Below are positions 1-7,159 of a stretch of DNA of 22,380 nt, piece by piece (the first letter of the stretch is position 1; each line of letters opens with the position of its first letter). A program made the translations under genes and the position numbers. The stretch spans positions 1-22,380 of the forward strand of contig JAOACM010000009.1 of assembly GCA_026417845.1 (NCBI GenBank), written 5' to 3'. Below the pieces are notes generated by a model. It ran no database searches. It was not told where the DNA came from and worked only from the letters and a program-made list of their open reading frames with translations. Origin of the DNA: Planctomycetota bacterium (GTDB lineage: Bacteria; Planctomycetota; SZUA-567; H5-PLA8; CALKMO01).

Positions 1-11
1 CTATATACGCC

Positions 12-27
12 ACCGACACTTGTCGGT
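12..27. other. Short perfect inverted repeat at the left edge
   Basis: ACCGACA and TGTCGGT are separated by two bases, giving a 7-bp perfect dyad. It lies about 170 bp past the 3' end of the metallopeptidase gene. With a two-base spacer it looks more like a protein-binding palindrome than an RNA hairpin. What lies upstream is outside the window, so its role is unknown. The rest of 1-193 holds no gene I can support. Confidence 0.25.
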
Positions 28-193
28 AGATTCCCTTCCGTTCGAACGCCCCCTGTGCATGCGGTATGCGCCGGCGCTACGTGCTCGTAAAAATTCCGCT
101 CTGCGCATGCTCTCCATGTGCGCGGCATACGCCCTGTCCGGTCTCGGAACGGGCCGGGCGCGACGACGGCCGCGCCGTACCGGGACCGCTCCT

Positions 194-562
194 TCACTCG
201 AACCCCAGCTCCGCCAACCGATCCTCGTCCAGTCCGAAGAAATGGCCTATCTCGTGGACTATCGTCCGCTGGATTTCCCGCTCCAGTTCCTCGCGGGTCT
301 CGCAGGCTCCGGTCAGAGGTTCGTAGAACAGCGTGATACGCGGCGGCAGATCCGGGGGATCGTCCACGCGGCGTTCGACCAGCGACGGCCCCTCGTACAG
401 CCCGAAAAGGTCCTCGTCTTCTCCGATGCCCATCTGACGGAGTAATTCCTCCGAAGGCCTGGCCTTCACGACCAGCATGCACCCTTCGACGTAAGGCCTG
501 AAGACGTCGGGGAGCGAGCTTATGGCTTTCCTGGCGACGCGTTCGAATTCCCGTCGGTTCAT
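194..562 (-). CDS. Small zincin-like metallopeptidase family protein
   Basis: This is a 122-residue protein of the small bacterial zincin family (possibly PF06262-like). The defining feature is HEIGHFFGLDEDRL near the C-terminus: His103 and His107 of HExxH would bind zinc with Glu104 as general base, and the following GLDED resembles the GIDEDRL typical of this family. The length matches the family's usual 110-140 residues. There is no signal peptide or membrane segment, so it should be cytoplasmic. Start choice: the minus-strand ATG at 562 follows GGAGG with a 6-base spacer. It stands alone, with an 880-bp gap upstream. Family members are mostly uncharacterised, so the substrate is unknown. 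The assignment rests on the motif and length. Confidence 0.85.
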   Translation of the reverse strand: MNRREFERVARKAISSLPDVFRPYVEGCMLVVKARPSEELLRQMGIGEDEDLFGLYEGPSLVERRVDDPPDLPPRITLFYEPLTGACETREELEREIQRTIVHEIGHFFGLDEDRLAELGFE

Positions 563-1441
563 GCGGTTCCTCCGCGTCCGCCGGTCGCTTCCTACCGCGC
601 CGGCCTCCGGCCCCCGGTCCCCCGCGCCGCTGGCGTTTGCGTCCTCTCGAAGTTTCCTCCCGGCCCGCCGATCGCCCGCCGCCCGCAGGGCATCCCCCGG
701 TCCCCTCCCGCCCCTGTAAATTCGGGATTTCCCGGCCGGGACCCGGGCAGCCGATGGCAGCCGATCACAGGACCGGTCATTTTATCGCGACAGCTGCGAT
801 ACGCCAGAGGCCGGGCGGGGAGCAGGAAGCCGGTTGCGATGTCTCCGAACAGAAGGGAAATTTTCGCGGGCGTCGGGGCAGATTACCCCAGCGCTCCAGA
901 GTGAACGCGCTCCCGCAGAGCTGCGGTTTGCGCGATTTCTACCCCACGCCTTATCAGATAGCGCCGGAGGCAAAGCCTGCGCGCATCCCTCCGCGCCAGT
1001 TCGTCGCGGCCTCTTCTGACGGCCGCCCTTGCGGACTAACAGCGCAACAGCTTCAGGAGCATGGGAGAGCTGGGTGAATGGCCGCAACTGCAGGGAGCGC
1101 GCCGGCATCTCTGTCGGCATTTGCCGTCTGCGGATAGCCGAGGGGAACGCAGCCTTCAGCCTGACGCTGTCCCGATCTACCCCGCGTATCTACAGCTATG
1201 TACCCGGGGGAGCGGGCGGGGGGCGGAGGATATATCTGCTTTTTTGCAAGACAAGGGCAGATCCCTTTGCTACAATGTGGGGCATAATGGCGAAGCTGGT
1301 ATGGTGCGCGCGGGGGGCGCCGGGCGCGGGGTTGTTCTCGAGGTCTTCCTTGCACCGGCCGGCCGCGGCGTCCCGCTCGAGTGCGACGCGGGGATGCCCG
1401 GAGGAAGACCGGAGACCGGCTGTACGGGGGAAACCGAGGCC
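563..1441. other. Long noncoding gap between divergent genes
   Basis: This 880-bp gap separates the metallopeptidase (minus) from the large exported protein (plus). Open frames exist on both strands, but their translations are Arg/Pro/Ala-rich, lack domains and overlap one another, as expected for GC-rich noncoding DNA. One frame joins the downstream gene in phase from 1061. Its translation lacks protein character and would bury the clear signal peptide, so I excluded it. A plausible promoter lies at 1248-1276. I saw no copy of the terminal-inverted-repeat family here. Confidence 0.55.
1248..1276 (+). promoter_or_regulatory. Putative sigma-70-type promoter for the large exported protein
   Basis: AAGACA (1248-1253) and TACAAT (1271-1276) are separated by 17 bases, within an AT-richer stretch (a T-run at 1240-1245) of a GC-rich gap. 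The TACAAT box matches five of six consensus bases and the upstream box four of six. It would give a leader of about 160 nt before the ATG at 1442. Prediction by eye only. Confidence 0.35.
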
Positions 1442-4066
1442 ATGAGAAGATTCCTATCCGTCATATTGGCGTGGGGGGTATCGTTCCCGGTTGTCGCAGT
1501 TATAGGGAACGTTTCGTGGGCCGGGACAATAGAGGAGGATGCGCCGAGACTGGGCGCGGGGGAGGGCGCCGTCGCTCCCCGCCAGCCTGACAAGGCTTCG
1601 GAGATTACGCCTCCCGTCAAGGCGCCTCCCGCGGAACCGGGGAAGAAACCGGAGGGACGGGAGGCTGCGCCGGCCCCCAAGTCGGTGCGGATGCTCACAG
1701 CAGACCAAGTGGTCTCTGAAAAAGCGCTCATATATATCAACATCCGCAACGTCCGGCAGGCGCTCAAATCCTTCTCCCAGACTGCCTTCGCCTCCCTGTT
1801 GCGGGAGGAGGAGATTGAGGGGCAGATTTCCGCCGCCGCTGAAAAATTCAAGCGGGCCTACACGCGGGGCGACGGCACCCTGCCTGAGGCCATGGAGCGC
1901 CGCCGTCAGGATGAAGTGGAGCTGATCGGGAAGGCGGCCAAGTGCGTGGATCGCGAGATATGCGTGGCGGCCGAGGCGGACCCTTCTGCCGGGGGCGGGC
2001 TCAACTGGATGGTCGTCGTCTCGACCGAAGATCCTGACAGGCTTCAGGATATTCTCGACCTTCTCGAACGCTTCCGCACATCGCAGCTCATGGACCCCAA
2101 CAACATTGACGATGATTTCATGCACGGGGACTACTCGGTGCACTCGCTGGAGAACCGCGAGCGTAAGACCTACGAAGCCTGGGCGCAGGTGGAGAATCTG
2201 CTGATCTATGCCCGCGGCCGCGGAATGGTCGAGGCGGCGATAGACAGATACAGGAAGCAGGGTGCCGGCGCCCTGGCCACCAGCGCCGCTTATACCCTGC
2301 CCTTCAGGCAGGTCGGGCGGGAAGCGGATGCCTACATTCAGATCACCGCCGGCGGCATCAGGGCGCTCAGAAAACTCGTGTCCGAGGAGAACATCCTGGC
2401 GGCTCTGGCGTCCACCGGCGTCGGAGAGACCACGCCGGCGGGGGAAGTGGCGCTCGCCGCGGGGATAGGATTTGCATCCGGAGGCAGCGAGGGGAAGGGA
2501 ACGGTCCGCGAACACATCCTTGTCCGGCGTTTCGTAGGGGAGGAGCAGGCGGGGGCGGATAACGTCGAGGGGATCGTCGCGAAACTCGTTCCTGCCGACG
2601 CCCTGTACTTCGAGGCGTGCAGAACGAAGCTGTCCGACATGGTGCCGGCATTCGCCGCGACAAAACCTGGCGAGGCGAGCCCCGGTCCGGTCGAGATGGC
2701 GCGATCCTCGCTCGCTACTCCGGTCCCCATCCTGTCCAGGATGGCCGGGTGGCATATGCTGAAGCTCCTCAGGGAAGGCGCCAACATTCAGGATCGCGCT
2801 ACCCTGAAACGTCTCATGGAGCCTTTCAAAGGAGAGATCGGAGCCGCGCTCACATACATCCCGGGCAATCCCGCGGAGCGGGCGATCGAGCAGATTCACT
2901 TCTTCGAACTGGACGCGGCCAACCGCGAGGGAATACTCGATGCGATGAGGAATCTGACCGAGGGGTCCGGGACGGCGTGGCGGACCCGGACGGCGGAAAA
3001 CCTCGTCATCACGCACGTGGTGGGCGCCGGCGAAGAGGATGCGATCGGCGAGCCGCCGGGCGCCCGCATAGGCTTATTCGGCGACCTGCTGAAGAATGCG
3101 GCTGCGAAAAAACAGGAGGTCAAGCCGTCCGCTCCGGCGGCCCAGCCGGCACCGCAGCGCATCTGTTTCTTCTCCGCGTGGACGATCATTGATGTGGACA
3201 AACGCCGGTTCCTGGTCGCGAGCGATTCGGTACGCGCCGTGCAGAAGGCAATCCAGCAGGTCAAGCTTGCGAAGTCGTCCCTGGCGGCCCAGCCGGAGTT
3301 CCAGAAGGTGCTGGCGTCGTTTCCCGACTCGCGGGTACAGGTAACCTACGTGGACCTGCCGAGGCTCGCGGAGTTTCTCTATCAATTCGTGATCCCGGGG
3401 CTGGAAGGTGTCAAGTTCGAGCTTCCCCCGGTGGACGTGCTCGCCAGACACCTCTCCCCCATGGGCATCTCCACGTCGGCGGCGGAAAAGGGCATGCTCG
3501 TCGCCTTCCGTTCGCCTACAGGACTTATCCCCCTGGCGGGCGCCGTCGGGGGCATGGCCTATCCGGTGATCCAGAGGGAGAGGGCCAGGCAGATATCGGC
3601 CAGGGTGGCGGCTAACATGCGCAGGATAGCCCTGGGGTTGCACCTGTACGCGAGCGATTTCGACAGATTCCCCCAGGCGCTCAGCGACCTGTACCCGAAG
3701 TATATATCCGACATTAAGGTCTTCGAGTCGCCCCTGAAGCCTGGTGCCGTACGTACCGCAGTGGACATAGACGATCCCGAGAAGAGCAACCTGAAGTACA
3801 TCCCAGGCAGGGGGATACAGGACATGTCCGAGGAGATACTGCTGTACGAGGTCTCTCCGACGGGCTTCAGGGTGGATATCGCCGGGGAAATGATTCCAGG
3901 CTGCCATTATGTCCAGCTGGACTGCAGGGTAGACGTCAAGCCGAAGGCGTTCATCGAGCGCAGGCTGGCGGGACTCTTCGAGGCGACTGTGAAGTCCGGA
4001 GGCGCCCCGGGGGAAGCATCTCCCTCCCGCCCGGCGCCGGCCAGACCGCAGCCGCGCAGGAAGTAG
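1442..4066 (+). CDS. Large exported protein with pseudopilin-like C-terminal domain
   Basis: The predicted protein has 874 residues. It starts with a signal peptide (MRRFLSVILAWGV, a hydrophobic core, then a cleavage-like VSWAG near residue 28), followed by a Pro/Ala/Lys-rich linker to about residue 80. The main body is rich in acidic/basic helices and short beta segments; phrases such as ALIYINIRNVRQALKSF resemble DUF3352-like repetitive exported proteins, but the match is weak. Around residues 720-840, ANMRRIALGLHLYASDFDRF, then LSDLYPKYISDIKVF and HYVQLDCRVDV, closely parallel the globular part of planctomycete-type H-X9-DG pseudopilins, without the pilin N-terminal helix. I chose ATG 1442 because the signal peptide begins there and GAGG lies just upstream. 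It is monocistronic. Function is unknown; an envelope or periplasmic role is inferred. Confidence 0.75.
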   Translation: MRRFLSVILAWGVSFPVVAVIGNVSWAGTIEEDAPRLGAGEGAVAPRQPDKASEITPPVKAPPAEPGKKPEGREAAPAPKSVRMLTADQVVSEKALIYINIRNVRQALKSFSQTAFASLLREEEIEGQISAAAEKFKRAYTRGDGTLPEAMERRRQDEVELIGKAAKCVDREICVAAEADPSAGGGLNWMVVVSTEDPDRLQDILDLLERFRTSQLMDPNNIDDDFMHGDYSVHSLENRERKTYEAWAQVENLLIYARGRGMVEAAIDRYRKQGAGALATSAAYTLPFRQVGREADAYIQITAGGIRALRKLVSEENILAALASTGVGETTPAGEVALAAGIGFASGGSEGKGTVREHILVRRFVGEEQAGADNVEGIVAKLVPADALYFEACRTKLSDMVPAFAATKPGEASPGPVEMARSSLATPVPILSRMAGWHMLKLLREGANIQDRATLKRLMEPFKGEIGAALTYIPGNPAERAIEQIHFFELDAANREGILDAMRNLTEGSGTAWRTRTAENLVITHVVGAGEEDAIGEPPGARIGLFGDLLKNAAAKKQEVKPSAPAAQPAPQRICFFSAWTIIDVDKRRFLVASDSVRAVQKAIQQVKLAKSSLAAQPEFQKVLASFPDSRVQVTYVDLPRLAEFLYQFVIPGLEGVKFELPPVDVLARHLSPMGISTSAAEKGMLVAFRSPTGLIPLAGAVGGMAYPVIQRERARQISARVAANMRRIALGLHLYASDFDRFPQALSDLYPKYISDIKVFESPLKPGAVRTAVDIDDPEKSNLKYIPGRGIQDMSEEILLYEVSPTGFRVDIAGEMIPGCHYVQLDCRVDVKPKAFIERRLAGLFEATVKSGGAPGEASPSRPAPARPQPRRK

Positions 4067-4078
4067 TCGCCGGCCGCG

Positions 4079-4106
4079 CCGGGGAAGGGTCTCTTCGGGT
4101 CCCCGG
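4079..4106 (+). terminator. GC-rich hairpin after the large exported protein gene
   Basis: CCGGGGA (4079-4085) pairs perfectly with TCCCCGG (4100-4106) across a loop containing CTCTTCGGG, starting 12 bp after the stop codon. There is no T-run after it, so it may stabilise the 3' end or act as an atypical terminator rather than a classic intrinsic one. Confidence 0.4.
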
Positions 4107-4188
4107 TCGCGCCTGATGTCCTGCCCGGGGAAAACGAGGACGTCCGTCGTGGGGGGATGGCGCGAGAATCCCCTGGAGCTTAAACAAG

Positions 4189-4268
4189 CGCCTGTCTTAA
4201 AACCTCGGGCGCGGAGCTTTGGGCTTGAGGCTGCTTCTCTTCCCGTCTTGGGCTTCTGGATGGGCTGC
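4189..4268. repeat. Family A inverted-repeat element, degenerate copy A1
   Basis: The left arm GCCTGTCTTAAAACCTC (from 4190) is recognisable against the family consensus AGCCTGTCCGAAAACCTCC. The right arm GGGCTTCTGGATGGGCTG (from about 4250) matches the inverted consensus poorly. The 80-bp length agrees with other copies. This is a decayed copy and less certain than the others. Confidence 0.4.
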
Positions 4269-4448
4269 GTGTAAGGAACCACTCTCCGGCATGCTGAAAC
4301 CGAAGACGATGCGGCGGTGGAATCTGAGTACAGAGAGCCAGGCTGAGGCTACAGGCGCGCTATTGCTCAATCTGGACAGTCCGCGCACCGGCCCTGCGGC
4401 CGTGCGGAATGAGTCCGGTCCGCCGGTACGCCGCCGCACGCACTTAAT

Positions 4449-4469
4449 GCCTATCCACAAACTTCCTGC
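4449..4469 (+). repeat. Family A solitary left arm
   Basis: GCCTATCCACAAACTTCCTGC differs from the left arm of copy A8 (from 15599) at only a few positions, but no right arm is visible within 100 bp. It is probably a truncated element. Confidence 0.45.
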
Positions 4470-4524
4470 GTAATTGTTTGCCGTCTCGTATGTGTGTGGA
4501 GCACAGGGGCGCGAGCGCTGGGTA

Positions 4525-4533
4525 TGTTATAAT
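4525..4533 (+). promoter_or_regulatory. Consensus extended -10 promoter box
   Basis: TGTTATAAT is a perfect TATAAT with the TGn extension, which can substitute for a -35 box; I see no good -35. It points rightward into the tandem A2/A3 elements and then antisense to the zinc-ribbon gene. No plus-strand protein gene follows for more than 2.5 kb. It could drive a short RNA or be chance. Confidence 0.3.
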
Positions 4534-4592
4534 AGGCAGCTCTATCGCTGTTCCGCCCGGGGCGCACCACTACGAGCAGCACCCCCAGTCTG

Positions 4593-4680
4593 AACCTGGC
4601 AAACAGTTACACTTCCTGCAGGACAGTGGGATTCGCTGAGCGTACAGGCTGTGCTCCGGAGGTTTTCGTGCAGGCTCTCA
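4593..4680. repeat. Family A inverted-repeat element, copy A2
   Basis: About 88 bp. The right half (GCTGAGCGTACAGGCTGT, then CCGGAGGTTTTCG and CAGGCTCTCA) closely matches the right half of copy A8 (15630-15682), showing that internal sequence as well as the ends is shared. The left arm is eroded (CCTGGCAAACAG, then ACTTCCTG). Confidence 0.65.
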
Positions 4681-4687
4681 GAGCCTG
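4671..4687. repeat. Perfect 17-bp palindrome at the junction of two elements
   Basis: CAGGCTCTCAGAGCCTG forms where the right end of copy A2 meets the left end of copy A3. It arises because the terminal inverted repeats are placed end to end with one base between them. Confidence 0.7.
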
Positions 4688-4775
4688 TCCGAAAATTTCC
4701 AGCCATGAAGTCGAGATCTCAGAGCCGTAAGCCCCGCGGCGGTGGGCTTTCGGATAGATTCTCAGAATTCGCAGA
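4680..4775. repeat. Family A inverted-repeat element, copy A3
   Basis: The left arm AGAGCCTGTCCGAAAATTTCC is near consensus. The interior (AAGTCGAGA, AGCCGTAAGC, CGCGGCGG) matches the right half of copy A4 (7927-7980). The right arm GGGCTTTCGGATAGATTCTCA is degenerate and contains, on the minus strand, the TGA stop of the zinc-ribbon gene. Confidence 0.65.
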
Positions 4776-5127
4776 TGAAGCGTTTCGCTGAACCCAGATA
4801 TCCGAAGACGAGCGCGACTATCGCAGCGATTACGGATAATACCGGCAGCCCGACGCTCACCAGCGAGTCTTCATCGTATTCCCCGCTCCAGCTGCACGCC
4901 GCGAACGCGAGGAACGCCACCATGCCGATCCCGAATGCGACGAGGGACGCGATGGATGACTTGCGCTGCGAAGCGGCCACCCTCTGCATCGTCTCCACAT
5001 CCCCCTCAGTGAAGCCGGTCTGAGCGTGACCGCAGGCCGGGCAGACGATCTCCTTCATGTCGAAATCCACATCGAGCGGGAAATAAGTCCTGCATTCGGA
5101 ACATGTGGCCATTATGGTTAACGCCAT
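4762..5127 (-). CDS. Zinc-ribbon protein with two membrane helices
   Basis: The protein has 121 residues and starts MALTIMATCSECRTYFPLD. It has an N-terminal zinc ribbon, CSEC followed about 20 residues later by CPACGH, the type seen in many short PVC/deltaproteobacterial 'MJ0042-like' ribbons. A charged segment (about residues 45-58) and two hydrophobic helices (roughly 60-78 and 90-112) follow, and it ends KRFICEF. I chose ATG 5127 because GGGAGG sits 8-9 bases upstream; an extension to 5163 lacks such a site. The stop codon lies within the right end of repeat copy A3. It is probably a small inner-membrane protein with a cytoplasmic zinc ribbon. Function unknown. The N-terminal ribbon resembles that of the kinase at 11226, which may reflect a common domain only. 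Confidence 0.75.
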   Translation of the reverse strand: MALTIMATCSECRTYFPLDVDFDMKEIVCPACGHAQTGFTEGDVETMQRVAASQRKSSIASLVAFGIGMVAFLAFAACSWSGEYDEDSLVSVGLPVLSVIAAIVALVFGYLGSAKRFICEF

Positions 5128-5228
5128 GGCTCCAACCTCCCAGGCAACCTTATCGGCCGCCACCCCTGATTCCTGCCCCAGACTCTTTACCGCATTCTCC
5201 GCCTCCGGTCAATCCTTTTTCGTCCGCC

Positions 5229-5262
5229 GCCCCCGACGGGGGGGCATGGCCGTAACCGCAGG
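5229..5262 (-). repeat. Family B box-plus-hairpin repeat, copy B1
   Basis: Read on the minus strand, the box GCGGTTACGGCCATGC (5259-5244) is identical over 16 bases to 11084-11099 and is followed by a hairpin (GCCCCC/GGGGGC, 5245-5229). The same box-then-hairpin order occurs at copy B3. Confidence 0.55.
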
Positions 5263-5369
5263 GGTCGGAATGTATGGGGCTGGATGCCTCGCCTTCGCCC
5301 GCCCGGTCCGAAGGGCGCGGATCGGATATGCGTCCGGGCGCACCCCTCTCGACCCGCCTCCAAGGCTTT

Positions 5370-5420
5370 GCATTTACGGTAATGCCCCCCCGACTGTGGG
5401 GAGCGCATAGCCGTAAATGC
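5370..5420 (-). repeat. Family B repeat, copy B2, with perfect 10-bp outer stem
   Basis: GCATTTACGG (5370-5379) pairs perfectly with CCGTAAATGC (5411-5420), and an inner CCCC/GGGG stem extends the fold. On the minus strand GCATTTACGGCTATGC resembles the family B box GCGGTTACGGCCATGC (13 of 16 bases). It would form a strong RNA hairpin on either strand, and there is no T-run at its ends. Confidence 0.6.
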
Positions 5421-5596
5421 GGATGCCAGCCGGGCGACTCGAGAGCTGGCGGAGGCAATCCGTGCAGACCCGGGGCGTGAGGCACCGGCCGGGCCAGCCT
5501 TCCCCTCAAAGTTTTTCTGGAAGCCCATATCCGACTTTGTAACTGCGGCCATGCATCCCGACCGTGTGGTCGCGCCTGCGCAGCCCCGGGTTCCGG

Positions 5597-6580
5597 TCAG
5601 GCGAGGTCCCGCTCCCGGAACAGTGCGCACGCCACCAGCAGCAGCGCCGCGGAATAGAGCGCGGCATAGGCGGCCGTTCCGGCGAATACCAGCGGAGGCA
5701 GAGGAACCGGGTCGTCCATGCGCGCCGTGGCCAGCGCATCGGCCACGTTGAACAGGTCGAGATCCGGGATGATGGCGCGGAGCAAAACGGCCGCGGGGCG
5801 GAAGCTGGCCGGCAGGGCGCTCGCCGCCAGCGACACAATGTAACCGGAGACATGGCCGGCCAGAAACAACGCCGCCGTGGCCAGGAAGGTGGGAACCAGC
5901 CCCGCGCGAGTTGAGACCGCCACGGCGGCGGCACAGAGGATCCACAGGTGGCAGAAGCTGGACAGAGCCCCGGCCAGCAGCCTGAAATCCCATCCTGGAT
6001 CCGAGCCTCGGAACCGGAGCAGCAGGATCCCGAAGGCCGCAAAATACGCCGCCAGGAACGAGAATGCGGGATCGGGACCCCTCGACCTGATCCTGCGCGC
6101 CAGGGACGAAACGACCCCGGCCAGCACCGCCCCCGTTCCGCATGCAGCGCACCATGCGGCCATCTGCCACCGGCCGTCACCGTCGCAACGGAGGAAGCGC
6201 ACCGTGGCCAGCAGCACGGCGGCCAGGCACGCGATCTGTATCCCGGCCCCGGCTAAGATGCCGAGGTATCTGCCGACGACGAAGGCTTCGCGGGAGATGG
6301 GCTTCGAGATCGCAGCCGCCGCCGTCCGCCTCTCGATCTCGCCGGATATGACCGTGGAACATGCCAGGGCAGCGGCTGCCGAAGGTATGGTCAGTATGGT
6401 CGAAAGCCCGAGGTCCACCACGACTTTAATCTCCTCGCCCATGTGGAACAGCGCGAATTCGGGTGCGGCAGCTATCAGCAGGGCGCCGATCACGCCCGTG
6501 GCGAGGAAGACCGGCTGCCTGACTGTTTCAAGCAGCGTGACGTGGGCCACGGCCGGTATCCCGCGGAAAAACGTCCCCAT
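5597..6580 (-). CDS. ABC-2 type transporter permease
   Basis: This 327-residue integral membrane protein has the layout of NatB/YhaP-like ABC-2 permeases. A short cytoplasmic start (MGTFFRGIPAVAHVTLLETVRQPVFL) leads into the first helix. A long extracytoplasmic/amphipathic stretch follows (about 40-75), with the conserved-looking VISGEIERRTAAAAISKPISREAFVVGRYLG at about 78-108; this 'E.e.rT....l.kPisR..f..gK..g' segment is characteristic of the family. Further hydrophobic helices continue to the C-terminus (SAALLLVACALFRERDLA). ATG 6580 follows GGAGG with a 6-base spacer. No ATP-binding subunit lies beside it on either strand, so the partner is encoded elsewhere or lost. The substrate is unknown. 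Confidence 0.82.
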   Translation of the reverse strand: MGTFFRGIPAVAHVTLLETVRQPVFLATGVIGALLIAAAPEFALFHMGEEIKVVVDLGLSTILTIPSAAAALACSTVISGEIERRTAAAAISKPISREAFVVGRYLGILAGAGIQIACLAAVLLATVRFLRCDGDGRWQMAAWCAACGTGAVLAGVVSSLARRIRSRGPDPAFSFLAAYFAAFGILLLRFRGSDPGWDFRLLAGALSSFCHLWILCAAAVAVSTRAGLVPTFLATAALFLAGHVSGYIVSLAASALPASFRPAAVLLRAIIPDLDLFNVADALATARMDDPVPLPPLVFAGTAAYAALYSAALLLVACALFRERDLA

Positions 6581-6818
6581 GCATCGCCTCCGAGCCGCCC
6601 GCTCCGGCGCCGTGCGTCGGCGCGGAACGCGCCGCGAAGGGATCAGCGGTATGCTTCCCCCCTCGCAGGGAAACTGCCCCGGACCGTCCGCGCCCCCTGG
6701 GCCACGAACCCACCCGCGCCGCCTGGAATTTTCTGTACAACAATCGGCACAGCTTGCACAGATAGTTTCTCAAGAATAAGGCCGCCAGGGCGTTTCCAGC
6801 GAGGCAGCCTCCGGCGGA

Positions 6819-6841
6819 CCGGGAGCACTAGCGGCTCCCGG
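6819..6841. other. Strong GC-rich hairpin
   Basis: CCGGGAGC (6819-6826) pairs perfectly with GCTCCCGG (6834-6841) across a 7-base loop. It lies in the divergent gap between the ABC permease and efp. There is no T-run, and it terminates no recognised gene. It could be a leader structure in either transcript. Confidence 0.4.
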
Positions 6842-6916
6842 TCGCGATATGCCGGGATATCACGCGGGCGGTTGCCTGAAACCTCCCCATAGTGTAATTT
6901 CTTGGGTGGGACAGGA

Positions 6917-7010
6917 ACCGTTCCCTGGGGGACGCGGAGGGTCTCGATACACGAACGAGTCTCCGGCCAGCCGCCCGGGCTGTTCCCCGGGGATGCGGAG
7001 GGTCTGCAGA
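6917..7010. repeat. Pair of imperfect direct repeats upstream of efp
   Basis: CCGTTCCCTGGGGGACGCGG, continued by AGGGTCT (from 6918), and CTGTTCCCCGGGGATGCGG, continued by AGGGTCTG (from 6980), are about 62 bp apart. The core GATGCGGAGGG recurs at 7791-7801 just downstream of efp. They may be remnants of a dispersed repeat. Confidence 0.45.
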
Positions 7011-7159
7011 TCGCGGCGGGAAGGCAGCCCGCAGGGGACGGGGGCGCGATGGGCGCTATGGCGATTGCGTGAGGAGAATAGGCATTCCCGGGGGGGAAAC
7101 CTGGCGCCGGAAGCCCCGCCGCGGAAGAGAACGCGAAGGAAGAGCAAGGGGAGGGACAC

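Larger units (their letters stand above)
4107..4761. other. Repeat-rich noncoding gap
   Basis: This gap separates two convergent genes. It contains three copies and one half copy of the terminal-inverted-repeat element (listed separately), a GC-rich imperfect hairpin at about 4381-4407, and a consensus extended -10 box at 4525-4533. No open frame here has protein-like composition or a credible ribosome binding site. Confidence 0.5.
5128..5596. other. Noncoding gap with hairpin repeats
   Basis: This 470-bp region separates two minus-strand genes. Long open frames cross it on the minus strand, but their Arg/Gly/Pro-rich translations show no domains and continue into the permease gene in another frame. 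It contains two family B elements (5229-5262 and 5370-5420). On the minus strand, the segment around 5497-5515 (CCAGAAAAACTTTGAGGGG) resembles 11142-11160, again suggesting repeat-derived DNA. Confidence 0.5.
6581..7159. other. Divergent noncoding region upstream of efp
   Basis: This 579-bp gap lies between the ABC permease (minus) and efp (plus). It contains a strong 8-bp hairpin (6819-6841) and a pair of imperfect direct repeats (6917-6949 and 6979-7010). Open frames crossing it overlap on several frames with low-complexity products and are not supported as genes. Promoters for both flanking genes should lie here, but I could not pick one convincingly. Confidence 0.5.

Noticed and set aside
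1061..1441. In-frame upstream extension of the large exported protein
   Set aside because: The translation lacks protein-like composition, and it would place 127 residues before an obvious signal peptide that has its own ATG.
1454..3016. Long open frame on the opposite strand of the large exported protein gene
   Set aside because: Arg/Pro/Gly-rich with no domain; a GC-skew shadow of a gene with better composition and a signal peptide.
4079..4106. Classic intrinsic terminator
   Set aside because: The hairpin is strong but no T-run follows, so it is listed only as a weak terminator candidate.
3074..4282. Minus-strand open frame of about 400 codons
   Set aside because: Antisense to the C-terminal pseudopilin-like region, low-complexity basic composition, no start signal.
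5187..6170. Minus-strand open frame across the gap and the permease gene
   Set aside because: Overlaps the permease in another frame; the translation is Gly/Arg-rich without membrane or domain character.
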